From: Chionoecetes opilio
Taxonomy: Eukaryota; Arthropoda; Malacostraca; Decapoda; Majidae
Direction: 5' to 3'
Assembly (NCBI GenBank): GCA_016584305.1
Contig: JACEEZ010016256.1
Coordinates: 7,501-71,500 of the forward strand
Length of the DNA: 64,000 nt
This document shows, piece after piece, positions 12,570 to 25,689 of this stretch (positions are counted from its first letter, which is position 1; the number at the start of each line of letters is the position of its first letter). The notes under the pieces were generated by a model. It was not told the origin of the DNA. It did no database searches and saw nothing but the letters and a program-made list of their open reading frames with translations. A program made the position numbers and the translations under genes.

Positions 12570-14170
12570 GCCCGTTATTGGGGAAGAGATAGGAGGGGAA
12601 TTTTTAATCTAAAAACCCCGGGTTTATGTCCCGTAAGAAAAATTCAATCTTTTTTTTTTTTCTGTTAATTATTTTCCTTTCCCCCATTCTCACTTCTATC
12701 TTCCTTCCTTCCCCCTTTTCCCCCCCCCCCCCCCCCCCCGGGACATTCCCGGATACGAGTCAAACATTCGTGGGACACTTTTTTCGCGATCATCGATAAA
12801 AGATTCAAAACTTTATCCTCCCTCCCCCTCCTATCAGATCAAGGAACCCCCTAGATTTTTATTTTCCCTCAAAAAGTCACCATAGTGAAAGATCGGTCAT
12901 ACATGGAGTTTAGTAAAGTTATTCGCTAAAATGAAAGTTACCAAATTTCTATCCCAAACTTCCATACCCGTCCCCCCAAAAAAAAAAAACGCGTTGGGTA
13001 CGCTTGAAAGAACTCAAATAACATTTTCCTCGGTTATTAGATTAACATATTAAATTCTTTTTATATAAAAAAGTAACAGGACTTTGTAAATTAATAGGCA
13101 GCCCTTTTTCTTAGGTAACTTTTTTCATTTTTTAAATTTGGGTATTTCGGGACTATAAGCTCTTCAGGGACCCACCAATTTCGGGTACCCAAAAACTTCC
13201 CCCTTTTTTCCCGGGGGGTCTTATTTCCCCCCTCAAGAGGGGCAGTCCCCCCTCCCCGAAGGTAAGACGTACGACGTTTCGCCCATTCCCCCCCCCCCCC
13301 CTTTCCTTGTTTTAATATTTTTTTCTAATTTCCAAATATGGGTACCGATGTTTTTTCATAACGAAAGGGGGGCCGCCCCATCTTATAAGTATTTTAACGG
13401 AGTCCTTTTCCCCCCCCCGACAGGCCTTTACGCAAACGGGCCCAACATGGTTTTTATGAAACCAAAAACAACATTCTACTCTTATATTCCCCCCCTATAT
13501 CTTCCTTATAATATAAGTTTTTTCAGCGGTATGTTTCCAAAATGAAGGATAATTTATCAGTAAGGTTCAGGGGGGGGTTGCTCACCGAGCTTCCTTAAAC
13601 ACTGTGAAAAGCTTCCCGTATCAAAGGTAAAGGGGTTCTTATTCAATAGAGCTTTTTAGTTGGGGTAGAATTCCTTATGTTGGATTAGAACTTAATGTTT
13701 GTCTGTGATCTCAAACAAGAGACTAATTTCTTCGCGAAAAAATAGGGTGATGTTTCAAATATTTTTGTGTTTTTATAAAAAAAACCCCCGGTGATTATTC
13801 TGTGTTAGGCAGTAATTCCCCACACTTCCAAAAGAAAATTTTAGCCCTTTCTCGGTATAATCCCGTACAAACCCCACTACCAAGATAAAACTAATATAAT
13901 ATCTATTCAAAACATCCCAGAAAATAAAACCATAGAATACTTTTTGAGCGGTGGCAGCACTTCCCCTTAATTCACACCCTTTCCCCTTAACCCTACCCCC
14001 CCCCCCCCCTTAAATTTTCCCCTTTCAGGTTCTCCGCCGAGATGGGTTTACAAAATCAAATAGGAAGTCATAAGACAAATTTCAATTTTCCAAATTCAAG
14101 TTTAAATCAAGAAAAAAATAATCATTAAAAATCATTTAAATAACAAAGGCACCGGTATAAAAATTTTTTC
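12570..14170 (+). repeat. direct repeat unit, copy B
   Basis: It begins CCCGTTATTGGGG and follows copy A in order, about 3.1 kb downstream in the same orientation. It ends near 14170, where a degenerate ACT tract starts. Confidence 0.8.
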
Positions 14171-14740
14171 ATAGGGAAAATTTGGGAACACATATACTAA
14201 CTACCCTTATACATATTTTCACTACTATACAATTACTAAATCCCAAAAAAAATAATACAAATATTACCCCAACTCTCAACCCCTACTATCTTTTTTTGAT
14301 ATTTTTACTTCTATCTCTATGTTTCTTACTACGACTACCCTGCTACTACTTCCCATTACTGCTACGCTGTCTGTATACTATCTGCTGCCATTATAGCTAC
14401 GCCACTGAAAATACTATATTTTACTGTGATGCCTTTTATTTCTATATTCTTTCTACTACAAACGCTATTTTCTTCCCTAACAACTATACTACTTCACTTA
14501 CCATACGCTAAAAAAACTACTAACTTTAAAAAAATTTTTATACTTTTTACGGGCCCACAAAATAAATTTCCCATACTAGTTTTTAATTTACGCTACTTTA
14601 AACAAAAAAGTTTTCTACTTTTAAAACTACTTTTTTAAAAACCACTTATACTAGTTACTACTTTTAAAAACCTTTTTTTTTTTTCTGCTACAAAATTTCC
14701 AAAACTTTTTTAAAATTTTTTAAACTAAAAGTTTCGGTGT
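14171..14740. repeat. degenerate (ACT/TTA)n tract
   Basis: Low-complexity ACT/TAC triplets with T-runs. The long open frame across 14182-14511 is Leu/Tyr/Phe/Thr-rich repeat translation, so it is not called as a gene. Confidence 0.6.
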
Positions 14741-14744
14741 TGTA

Positions 14745-15250
14745 TACACCCTTATAGTGGATATTGATCTCAAGCAAGAGACATACTATTTCAGTAGGAA
14801 AAATAGATGATGTTGCAAATTAGTCTCGTGTTTATTATTAAAACCAGGTGATTATTCTGTGTTAGGACAGTAAGTCCCCACACTTCCACAGAGTCAGCCT
14901 TACTCGGTATAATCCACGTATCCAATCACGACTACCAAGATAAAATCTAATATTAATAATTATTCAAACGTGCCCAGGGAGTAACCCAGTGAACTACTCG
15001 CCTGGACTGGTGGCAGCTCCCCCTTAAACTACCCTGTTTACCCTTAACCTAACCTCACCCCTCCCCTTAAATACATCCCTCATTTCAGTACTTCTCCGCA
15101 GTGAGACGTGGGTCAAAACTATGATCACATAGGTGAAGTCATAAGACTAGGTAAATCTTCCATATCAAGTTGTAATCTAATGAAAATCATAATCAATTAA
15201 TATCATTTTCAAGTAACGTTGACAGTTGGTGAAACTACCCATACAAGTAC
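14745..15250 (+). repeat. direct repeat unit, copy C (3' third only)
   Basis: It matches the last 500 bp of copies A and B (TGATCTCAAGCAAGAGA, GTGATTATTCTGTGTTAGG, CTCGGTATAATCC, TACCAAGATAAAA). It has the fewest homopolymer errors, so it is the best template for the family. Confidence 0.8.
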
Positions 15251-15429
15251 CCCGAAAAATTCAGGCAACACAGTAGGTGGAATATAGGCTATCACATGCC
15301 AGCAGCCAACACCCAGCCCCTGCTGGCCGGACCAGTATGTGTTTTGGTTATTTCAAAGATGGCGGCTGGTGAATTCAGTATCTCGGCCACAGCTAGCCAA
15401 GATCCGCGATCCATGTTATATCGATCAGT

Positions 15430-15602
15430 GACACACACACACAGAGAGAGAGAGAGGGAGAGGAGAGATACTGAGGGATGCGAAGAGAGAGAGAGAGGGA
15501 GAGAGAGAGAGAGGGAGAGACGACGGAGAGACGACGATGAGAGAGAGAGAGAGAGGAGAGAGAGTGAGAGAGAGAGCGAGAGAGAGAGAGAGCGAGGAGA
15601 GA
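15430..15602. repeat. interrupted (GA)n microsatellite
   Basis: Starts after a short CA run. GA dinucleotides are broken by GGGA, CGAC and GCGA. Confidence 0.95.
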
Positions 15603-15723
15603 ATAGGACTGTATGGTTTCACTTACTTGTATGGTAGGAGTTATATCCTCATGGAGACGTATAACAGAATGCTTTATTTGTTGTCTTGCGCAATGAACCT
15701 TCAACAACTTCGCATTAACGCAC

Positions 15724-16065
15724 CATAAACACCACCACCACCACCACAGCACCACACGAATCACACACACCCCCACCATCACCCATCACACCACCATCAT
15801 CACCTCACCATCATCACACCATCATCCCCATCACCACCACCATCACCAACACCACCATCAGCATCACCACCACCATCATCACCACCACCACCACAACCAC
15901 CATCATCACCACCATCATCAACCACCACAATATCACCATTCATCACCACACCACCCATCATCACAACACACCCAACATCATCACCACCACGCACCACCAC
16001 CATCATCATCCACCCACGACATCTCACCATCAAGACCATCATCACCACCATCACCACCACTCTTC
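15724..16065. repeat. degenerate (CAC/CAT)n repeat
   Basis: CAC, CAT and CAA triplets over about 340 bp with no long pure run. Confidence 0.9.
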
Positions 16066-16207
16066 ATAAACTGATAAACAAAATGCCAACCAGAGATCAA
16101 ATAAGATAGTACACAAACACAGACTGAAAAAATAAACACATTTATGAAAGTCACACTGCACTGGCCTACAACCCAAACAAACTGCTGGGCAGTTACTCGC
16201 TCACGAC

Positions 16208-16232
16208 CACAAGGGCACGGCATGCCCTTGTG
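16208..16232. other. 25-bp hairpin
   Basis: Perfect 10-bp arms (CACAAGGGCA and its complement) flank a 5-nt loop CGGCA. No associated gene is seen. Confidence 0.6.
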
Positions 16233-17219
16233 TATTATAGATCACCGAGTGGCAACATAGATAAAGTTATAAATGCTGTTACGGATATTTATCTTTAGCG
16301 GATGATAAAAAATTAAAGGCATCTTGCGATTTGGTGAATTTTTTTTTTTTTTCGAGAATTTAGATTTGTTAAAAGCAGTGACATTAATGTTCGGGAATGT
16401 GTAATCTAATGTACTATTTTCTTTATTTCCATTGACACAAACACACGAGCACAGATCAAACAGCACAATTATTCGACCACATCATGGTCACACAAGCAGA
16501 GGTTAAATGTGACGGAACTAATAATAATTCAGATATTGTCAGACCATTGCAGTAATATCACAATTCAAACATGCAGTAGGTGATACCCAGCATCCCTTCA
16601 ATAGAGATGTATAACTGACTCTGCCCTCATCACTTTAGTTATGATTTAAAAAAGGTAAATGGTAATAACGTATTACAATGTACTTGTCCCACCGATATCC
16701 TTTACTAGTTTATTTTGTCAATGATTCACTCTAGACTATTTCAGAGATACTTTTCCAATGTGAAGAAAAGTTACTGCTAAGAAATAAGCACGTCTTAAGC
16801 CCATAGTCCACTCCTGCTCTAAAAAGGTGCATTACTGAAAAACAGGTTTGGCAAGACTAGCAAGTAGTGGTAATCTAACATATAAAGAAACAGCAGCATA
16901 TAGAAACAACTTAACTAAAACATCTACAACTAGCCGAAAATGAATATTATAAAAACAAGCTAAAAAATAATCAAGGAAATCCCCATCCATTGCGAAATAG
17001 CCATAAACTGCCCTTCTAGCAGAACCAATAAGAGCCAATAAGTACAGCTATCATGGAGATCCACCTGGCACTAACACTTCTCAACTGTCTTTAATGAAAC
17101 ATTTATTATCTTGGTAATTTAGAAATGCAAAAAATTCTTCTGACGACGAATTATATGCGGTGATTTAATTCAGCCCCCCGCCTTCTCTATGTACATGTGA
17201 ACCCCGCTGGAACAAATAC
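16233..17219. other. unassigned DNA
   Basis: AT-rich, no coding frame with recognisable features on either strand. Confidence 0.4.
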
Positions 17220-18010
17220 CGCCGAAGTAATCAATAATTTAAAGGCCCTAAATATAATTGTCTCAGGCATCGATGAAATTCTCCTACAATACTGAAACTT
17301 CATGTGAATCTTGGCCATCCCATTAACGTATATTATTAATCTATTTTAAAAAGAGGCATATGTCCTGATCATTTAAAAAAGCCAAAAGTCATTCCTATAT
17401 TCAAGTCTGGTTAATAGATGCGACAATCAACCATTACAGGCCAATTTCAATCTTACCTGCTTGTCAGTAAAGGAATCAGCATAAAATTATTGCGTCGACG
17501 TTTAACTAACTGCCTTGAATAAAGCAAATAACCTATTAACTAAATATCAACACGCTTTCTGAGCAAATCACCTTCAACAGAAACTGTTTTTATATTAAAC
17601 TTTGTCAATAATGTGTATACCTTCTTTGTAGGAGAAGCTTTATGTGGGTTGGGGATTTTTTCCCTTGACTTTATCCAAAGCATGTCGACTCCACCCCCCT
17701 TAACATCAATTGTATTTTGGTTAGTAAATTAAAACATGTCGGGATAAGGTGTACCGTTACAACTTTTCGCATTTACCTCCTGTAACAGATCACATCCTTT
17801 TTTTTGTAATAAGTGATACATCGCAATTTATATATATATATCCAGAGGTTACCACAAGGCTCAATCATAGGATCCAATTCTTTTTCTCATATATATCGAA
17901 TGTATAATGAATGCTGGAGCTTTAAATTGTCAATATATTATATATGGCCGACGTTTACTAACCTCTTACAAGCTGACAAAGACTCGATTCGCCTACATTT
18001 AAACATAAAT
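17220..18010 (+). pseudogene. decayed LINE reverse transcriptase
   Basis: Reading across frames gives the expected order of blocks: [36 protein letters not shown]-like, LDFIQSMSTP (in place of LSKAFDT), QRLPQGSIIG and a degenerate FADDT followed by NLLQADKDSI. Many stops and frameshifts interrupt it, so it is much older than the 2-5 kb LINE. Block style suggests the same broad CR1/L2/Jockey group. Confidence 0.75.
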
Positions 18011-18109
18011 ACAGGAATGTTCATTTACAGAGGTGGGCAATCGCGGTCACTTTTTTTCACATTCCGCATTCGCATTTCCCGGCAATTCCGGTCAATAAAG
18101 CCTTCCTCG

Positions 18110-18620
18110 GTTGGCATAGGCCCTGGCGTTGTTATGGACTCGCTCATGCGGGAGGATTTGGACCTGTGGCCAGGAGGCACAAAGATCCGGATCTTCAATC
18201 GCTTGTGATCCCCTGTCTTACTCTATGGTTGTGAGACATGGACACTAAAATAGTGAACTTGACTAGACGAATCAATGCCTTTGTAATAAGTGTCTTCGCG
18301 AATCATGGGTTCTGCTGGATGATACGTGTGCAAGATCAGCGATCTGCACCCGTGAGACTGACGGGCCTATACCCTGCATATCCTCCAGCGCAAACTTTCG
18401 TGGCTACTATGGGCATGTTGCACGCTAGACCCTGAAACCGATCCTTCCGTCGGGTTGTATCTGTAAGAGCGACATCCGGCGTGGAGGAGGCCACGGGGGC
18501 GATCACACAAGCTCGTGGCGGCTGGGCAGTTTGATATGTTTCTTGGTCGAGAGCTGCTTGGTGAATGGGGAAGAGAAGCCTGCATGGGACGCTTCGCGCT
18601 GCGGTGACGCCCCGGGAGCA
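18110..18620 (+). pseudogene. 3' relic of a second LINE type (post-RT region)
   Basis: Across frames it reads TKIRIFNRL, LLYGCETWTL, NAFVI...CLR-like sequence and a downstream Arg/Trp-rich part. The LLYGCETWTL block is a familiar C-terminal landmark of RT proteins in many animal LINEs. At least three frameshifts or stops are present. It directly follows the 17.2-18.0 kb relic but its style differs, so it is probably a separate insertion. Confidence 0.7.
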
Positions 18621-18855
18621 TATTGCCGAGTCGTATTGCTATACCCGGGATCAGGGGATAATTGGTGTGTATCAATCATGCGCGCGGTGCGGGCGGGGGT
18701 GTGGGGACGGCCTTCATACCGCTGCCCACCGAGATGTCTCTCGGTGGTTCTCGCTTATACTCAAGAACGTCCACACGACAATATTTATCGGGTACACTTG
18801 CTCATCTTGTGGCCAGATTATTGTGCGTGACTGTTAGTTTTAAATGTATATTTGT

Positions 18856-19053
18856 AGACAGAGAGCGAGAGAAAAAAACACGAGACGAGAGATGCGAGAG
18901 TGTGAGTGAGAGAGAGGAGAGAGAGAAGAGCGAGAGGAGAGACGAGAGAGTAGAAGAGGAGAGAGAGAGGACAGAGAAAGAGGAGATAGATGAGAGAGAG
19001 AGAGAGACGAGGAGCGTAGAGCGAGGAAGCGAGAGCGAGAGCGAGAGAGAGAG

Positions 19054-19082
<29 letters not shown>
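18856..19082. repeat. interrupted (GA)n microsatellite
   Basis: GA-rich with GCGA and GAGGA variants. Confidence 0.93.
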
Positions 19083-19086
<4 letters not shown>

Positions 19087-19133
19087 CAGTATAAGATGAT
19101 TTATTAAATTTTATAATTGCAATGCTGTATATT

Positions 19134-19179
19134 AAGAGAGAGAGATCAGAGGAGAGAGAGTGAGAGAGAGAAGAGAGAG

Positions 19180-19231
<52 letters not shown>

Positions 19232-19323
19232 GAGCGAGAGAGAGAGAGCGAGAGGAGAGAGTGAGAGTATAGAGAGAGAGACATAGCACGAGAGAGAGAG
19301 AGAGAGACAGAGAGAGAGAGAGA
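19134..19323. repeat. interrupted (GA)n microsatellite
   Basis: GA-rich, purest at 19190-19226. It borders the left arm of the foldback at 19325. Confidence 0.93.
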
Positions 19324-19324
19324 C

Positions 19325-20185
19325 CAAACAAATGGAGGAAAATGACGGAAAGACAGTGACAAGAATGGGGACTTATATGACGGAACATTAGTAGTAGTAA
19401 CGCTGATGATGAATGTTCAGAAAGGAAGAAAAACACTTGGCTCATAAACTATCTTAAAAAAAAAATACTTACATGCGCTTACTAATAAGTCACTTCGTTA
19501 AATTAGTCTTTTCCCCAACCTGCTGTAAAAACTGACATCTGGGACCTTGTAACTACATTGCGAGGACCATTAAACCAAAGGGCTGAGCAGCACCCTCTTG
19601 GTAAGTGAACGGGGGGGCGGCCAGACAACATCGCCGAAAACAACTAAAGCCAAAGCGACCAAGACGATTATTGTCGCATAAATCTTCGACCCATACGTGG
19701 CCGGATCCCTCTTGCAAAATCTCATGGCAGAGTGGCCATTTATGAACACTTCATTAAGTTCTAGTTTGACATGAGTGATGAGGGTAGGATGTACTTGTTG
19801 CTCACCTGTTAGCTAGTTGTGTGGTCCAAGCTCCATTGAGTATAATATCTTGTTTCATGATATAAGGCTCATTTTTATCTGTCCTAGTATGTTACTATAG
19901 GTCCCATTAAGAGTCATGTTTAAAACAGCAGGTTGTAAAAGACTACTACTTAAACGAAGTGACTTATTAAGAGTAAGCGCATTGTAAGTATTTGTTTTTA
20001 AGAGACTACTTTTATTATACCAAGTGTGTTCTTGTCCTTTTCCTTTCTAACATTCCTCAACGAACATTCATTCCATCCACGTTACTACTACCAATTGGTT
20101 CCGTGGTGTCATAAGTACTATTAAGGTCAGATTCTTGGTCACTGCGACTGGGGCTTTCCTAGGTCTCCTTCCTCCATTTTTTTTT
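19325..20185. repeat. large foldback (inverted-repeat) element
   Basis: Arms run from AATGGAGG (19331) inward and from CCTCCATT (20171) inward. Paired landmarks include TAGTAGTAACG, AACACTTGG, AAGTCACTTCGTT (19487 against 19953) and CCTGCTGT (19524 against 19924). The symmetry centre is near 19,740. No reading frame is seen inside. Both outer edges meet GA- or CT-rich sequence. Confidence 0.8.
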
Positions 20186-23100
20186 CTTCTCTCATCATCT
20201 CGCCTCTCCTCTCGTCATCACGATGACCTCGTGGGACCATGCTTCAGACATAGTAAACACAGACCTTACCTAACAGACAGACACAGTCCGAGTCTACGTT
20301 GAGGGGGGGCTATTACGCCCTCCAGGTGGGACCCACATGGAAGGTGTAAGGAAACCACCACCAGGGGGGGGTGTTCTCTCGTCTCCGCTCGCAAACCCAT
20401 GTGGCCCCTCTTCAAACCGCCCTTATGAATTCATTGCTGTCGTTTCAAATTGGGATGGGGTTTGTTATTACTGTTTATAGTGTTATTTCCATTAGTTTTA
20501 TTGCGCCTGACCTGTCATATTGCTACAAGCTGGGACCCCCAAACACCACATAAAACAACGCGTTTGGGCGAACAATTTGGGAGATTTTTGGTGCAACTCT
20601 ATCGTCCTCATCCAGTGTCGAAAGCTGATCACCCAGAGAAAAGCAAGATGTGCTGTATAGAACGGGCATGGAATAAAGCCTGTCCTCCTAAAAAACAAGG
20701 GGAAAAAATTCTAGAAGATGAGTCGCCCCCCTATACCAAGTATATGGGTGTATACTTGTTGGGTTGGGGCATAATTGACTTGGCAAAACAAGTACACGCA
20801 CCGAAGTCAACCAGAACTAAGCACCATCCGTCCAAGTCCGTCGACTTAGCTCCTCAGAGTTCCGCGTTGCTAAGGAAGGTTGCTGGGAGACGGTGGGGCT
20901 CGTGCTGTCCCCGGTCCTTGAAATAGGACGCTATATTGTTTCCTTAATCAGATCAGGCGGGCGTGTCATAGACTACAACTCTTAGCCCCTAAACAACGTC
21001 TCAACAAACGGAAAATCTAAAGCGCGTGATAGGGAAGCGCGTTCACACATTTTCAACATACAGCCACATTCAGGATAATGTGTGTAGTATAAGTATCAGG
21101 TGTGGCCGCAACTGCGCCAAGGCAACACAGCAGATAGTGGCAAGACAACGGCCGTAGATAGCAGGACTCTTGTACCTTAAATGACGGTCACGCCGGGGAG
21201 CCTGCGTTCTCGTGCCTGCCTGTCACCCCTGGGGAAGCTCTCACGAGCCTCTCACAGCCCCCACATAGAGGTTAAGGGCAAACTACGGCAGTCCTCCCAC
21301 AATTAAATTGATGATCACTAAATACTATAAACCGATATTGGGGTCAGCCTTATTTGAGCCGCTCTCTTCAATCCGTAAGTGGAGCGAAGAAAAGGTGTAA
21401 TGTTTGGCTCGCGTGGGCGGTGGCCGGGTTGCCACTGGCCGCTGGGCTCGCTACCAGCGGTGGAGCTGATCGGCCGTCGCCGCGGGGGGGGGGGGGGATG
21501 CAGTGGTGGCCACCCGGGGATCTAAACGGGGGCCGTGAACAAAAAAAACCAGGGTAGGGCCCCCGGGGGAGACTGACGGGTCGGGGCAGAAGACCTAAGT
21601 GGCACAGTGGGATGGGAAGGGGGGGTTCAACAGGTAACATAGGGGGTAGGAGGGGCTGCGGTAGGGATACCGCGTAGTGGCCCTGCCTGGGCCAACCAGA
21701 GGGGGTGGAAATCAACGGGGAGCTGCGACCGTGCCGTATGGGGGATCCAGGGCGTCTTTGTGAAATCCCTGGTGCTCTGCGGCTGGGCGGTTTTATCTCT
21801 TAGTTGTTAAAGTGCTTCTGGATTCCGGAGCGCGCAAGTTAAGGGGGGGTGCTGGCAGCGTGTGTGTGAGGACGTCACCAGTGGGTGAGTTCTCGTGGGT
21901 AAGGGCGTGACAGTACAGATCGCTGCTTGTCGTGGGGGTTTTTGGGATCTCGGGGAATTTGCAGATTTTGATGTGAGGATATATTTAAAAACGGCCTAAG
22001 ACTGGATGCAAAAAGGTGCGGGACCTAGTGTTGATCTACTCGTTAATGCTATAATTTGTTGCATTAATCAGGAGGGACATGATGCAATGGATCTGGACTC
22101 ATATATTTTATAACTGCTGTCATCGTCAACCCCTCGCCGATGGGGGGTAGCGCTCAGTGTGACCATGCCGGCTCTCTCCCACGGCCAACGCCTCTCTCAA
22201 TGGGTCTGCCACTCGCACCTGGGATAACACGCTTGGGCAATTTCACTCGAGGTGGTGGCGATGGATACAAGGAAAAGGGTTACGCGTTGGAGAGACACCA
22301 ATCGGGTCGGGGGGGGCGAGGGCGGGGAAGAAAATTGCAACCAGGATCACGTGTTGTGCGCGGCAATGGACCGGGCGGGTGAGCTGAATGACTCTTTTGT
22401 ACGGCACTAGGGTCTAAATGGAAGTAGATAAGAGTTAGAGAAGGGCCGTGGATAAGAGAGATAAGAAAAAGGGAACGAGTGTCTTCTGAGTCGCAACAAG
22501 CGGCGGTTGATTAAAGTGGTCGTATGTTCACCCTCACACCGAGGAGCCTAAATTGAAGGAGCTAGAAATACAGTGACCCAGTAGGCCGGTAAGTGTAAAG
22601 GGAAGAGGCATAGGGACCCCGGCCCCTATTTTGGGAATTTGGGTTCCTTTTTCCGGTGCACCCAAACTGAGTGTGAAGGATACGATTGCCTTGGCAAAAG
22701 AAAAAGCAACACGCAAAAGCAAGTAAAAGATATGACGGTGGACCATGGGTGCGGTGAGTGCAGGAGCGTTGCCTCTTCTGCTGGTCCCACCGATCCATAG
22801 GGGTATCTCATTGCTCTCGCCCTCTCGGGTGTCAAACTTATCACCCGTCCTTTCGCCTAGTATTTTTCGTCCTTTATCACCTTTTTTTGACTTTTTACCT
22901 TTTTATTCATTTCCCCTTTCATAAACCGATTGGTCTTTGAATTAATAGAATTTACGCCCCCCGTTTAAAGACATAACCCTTCAGGAATTCCACAAGCACG
23001 TTGTTGCTCTTCAGCTTTCCCCTCCCGGTGGAAAACGCGCTTTCAATAGCGCAGAAGCTCGGCGACTGGTGTGTGTGGTTTTTGTGAATAGGACAAATGC

Positions 23101-23269
23101 CAAGAATTGCTCGGAGTGCGAGCGCGGGGGGATAGCGCGGGGCGCGTGTGTCAACCGTTGCGGTGGAACCGACCCGGAATGCACGGAGACCCAGAGCCGA
23201 AGAAAACCGAATCGGAGGCAGGTCCCTCTCAGATCTTTCTTGTGTAGCGGGACAAGTGGTTTTTCTTTA
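20186..23269. other. GC-rich unassigned DNA with inflated G/C runs
   Basis: Several overlapping frames exist (a 158-codon one at 20450-20926 is the longest) but none shows a recognisable motif, and long G/C runs suggest poor consensus. It may contain the 5' part of the LINE that follows, whose ORF1 and endonuclease should lie here, but no zinc knuckle or GDFN motif could be read. Confidence 0.4.
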
Positions 23270-24089
23270 TCTCTCCTCACTCCACCTAGGCCTCCCTACC
23301 AGGACTGGATCCAGCTTCAGGGAAACCCTCTCCACCTGGACGCCTCTGCCTGGGTATGGCCCCCTCCTCCTCACCACTGTCAAACTGGCCCTTACATGGG
23401 GGATCGACCATCTTCCTCCCTGTTTGTTAATTTCCCTTCCCCTTCAGTACCACCACCGGCCCCTCCCCCTTCACTCAGACTCGTTGGTCCTTCACCAACG
23501 GAGACTGGGGCTCTTTCAATCAGAACTAAATTCACTTACCCCCCTCCACCTCTACCCTCCCTTCATCGGATATAATTCAATACACTCACGGTTCACCCTT
23601 GTGGACTGGGGTCCCACCCACTTTTCATCTAATCATTCCCACCCCTCCCGCTCTTTCCGGTCCCCTGGTGGTCCCGGAAGTGTTGCTGCAAAGGCCCTTC
23701 CGGCCAAACGCCAACGCCGTTACTGCGTGGCGAATAGAACCCCGTTACCTTGCTCCCCCCCGTAGTCCGCCTTTTTCCGTTTATTGGAGGCCCGATGCAA
23801 ACGTGTTATTCTTGATGATAAACGTTTTCTGCAAGGGGCCGCCTTTTGTGCTTCCCTGTCCCCTTCTTCTCCTCAGTCTCCCGGGCTTGGTCCTTTTTCA
23901 GGAAGATGTCCACCCTCAGCCCCCCTTCACTTTCCGTTCCTATACGGTGCCCATCCTCATCACTGATGCCGACAAAGGCGGAGTGCCTTGTGCCTCCCAC
24001 ATTCACACCTACACTCGGCTCTCCAGACCCCGTACCCCCACCTGTTGTTACCTCTCCTTCACACACCGGCCATACATTAGCACTGCTAT

Positions 24090-24960
24090 AAACCCCCCAG
24101 AACTTTCCTCTGCTTTACAACGCACTGTCGCGCTGGGAAGGCGGCGGTCTGGACAACATCCGAACGAGTTTCTTCGCCCGCTCCCGGGTGCTCTGGCCCC
24201 GCCTCCTACCTGGACGTCCTCAACGCCAGCTGGCTGTCGGGGACGTTCGCCATCCTGTGTGACGGTCATGCCATCACATTCCTATTCTTAAGCCTGGCAA
24301 GGCTCCGTCCCTGAGTCTTCCTCCGATAGGCCCCTTAGCCTTCTCTCCCTTAATCTTAGTAAGTAGTAGAACAAATATTACGTGTAGGTTACATGGTGGT
24401 TGGAACACAAACACCCTTCTTCCATCAATATGTTTTCGGGTTTTCGTCCCTCACCGGGGCCCCCTGGATTGCCCTGCTCCAGCTGGAGCACTCACATACA
24501 GGAAAGATTTACCCACAAACAATTCACCCTAATAGCCCTTTATTAGACCTATCCAGCACTTTTGAACAACCTCCTCCCATAATGCCATCATTGAAAAACT
24601 TGCCCCCCTGGACTGCATGGCTTCCCTCTCCAATGTGTAAATCTTCCTGTCTTCACCGGTCCTTCTCTCTGGTGATCGGGAACACACCATTCCAGTCTTC
24701 CCCGGTCACCAGAGGCGTCCCACAGGGTTCTCCCCTCAGTCCTGTCCTCTTCAACATCTTTGCCTTTCCCCAGACTTTCCTGCTCTCCCTGCACACATGC
24801 ACTCTCTATGCTGATGACCATCTCTCTCATTTGCTCCTCTCCACTAATCCAGGAGGCTCAAGACCATCTCAACGTGGGCTTGATCCGTCCACATCATGGA
24901 CCTCAAATCCTTTGGGGCCTGACGGTGGATTGGCCCGAGAAGTCTTAACCTTCTGTGCTT
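24090..24960 (+). pseudogene. LINE reverse transcriptase domain, multiple frameshifts
   Basis: Visible in three frames: a PLSLLSLNLSK stretch, RGPLDC, NAIIEKLA, VTRGVPQGSPLSPVLFNIF (from about 24706) and YADD (24807-24818), the catalytic pair. These are the conserved RT blocks in the correct order and spacing. Confidence 0.85.
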
Positions 24961-25689
24961 CACCCTAAGGCGTATTCCCAACATCCCAAGGGTCACCATT
25001 ACTGGGTCCCCCCAATTTCCTTCAAAACCCAGCACACGCTTCGCTTGGTTTACTGTTGGATGGCCCCCTCGCCTAACCTGGAGCCGACCACAATACAGTA
25101 CTGGTGACCCGTGCCTCAAGAGGCTTAACTTAATGAAGTCCCTTGCAGGGGTCAAGTGTGGTGCGGACAGAATCTCCTCCTTCATTTCTATAGCACTTAC
25201 ATCCGGTACCGCTTAAGACCTACGGGTGTGAGGTTTATGGTGCGGCCTTCACCTTTCCCTCCTCCACAAGGTTAGTCTGTAATCCAGAATAGTGCCCTTC
25301 GTATAGCTTTGGGGGCCTTCAGGTCCTCCCCAGTCACAGCCCTTCAGGCAGATCCTCCTCCCCTCCCTGTCCACACCTACGCCTTCCACCCTCTCTTGTC
25401 CGCACCTACACCAGTTGCCGTCCTCCCCTAGCTGCCATGCCCCTCCACTCCCTCCTCCTTCCGACACGGTATGCGAACCTCTTCATGGCCCCCTACCGTA
25501 TTCAAGCCCACACGACCTTTCGTAGAGCGGCCCTCTCCTTCTTGCTTCTATCCGGGTGACTCCCCCCTCCTTTTGCACTCTGGAGAAGACCTCTCCCCCC
25601 TGGGCCCCTTGGTTTTCCTCTCTCTTCTCTAATTTTCTCTGTCCCGTCACCCCTACCACCAGGTTCCCAAGGCCTGCCTGTTCCGGTGC

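Noticed and set aside
20450..20926. 158-codon plus-strand frame
   Set aside because: No recognisable domain, in a region with inflated runs and frames open on both strands.
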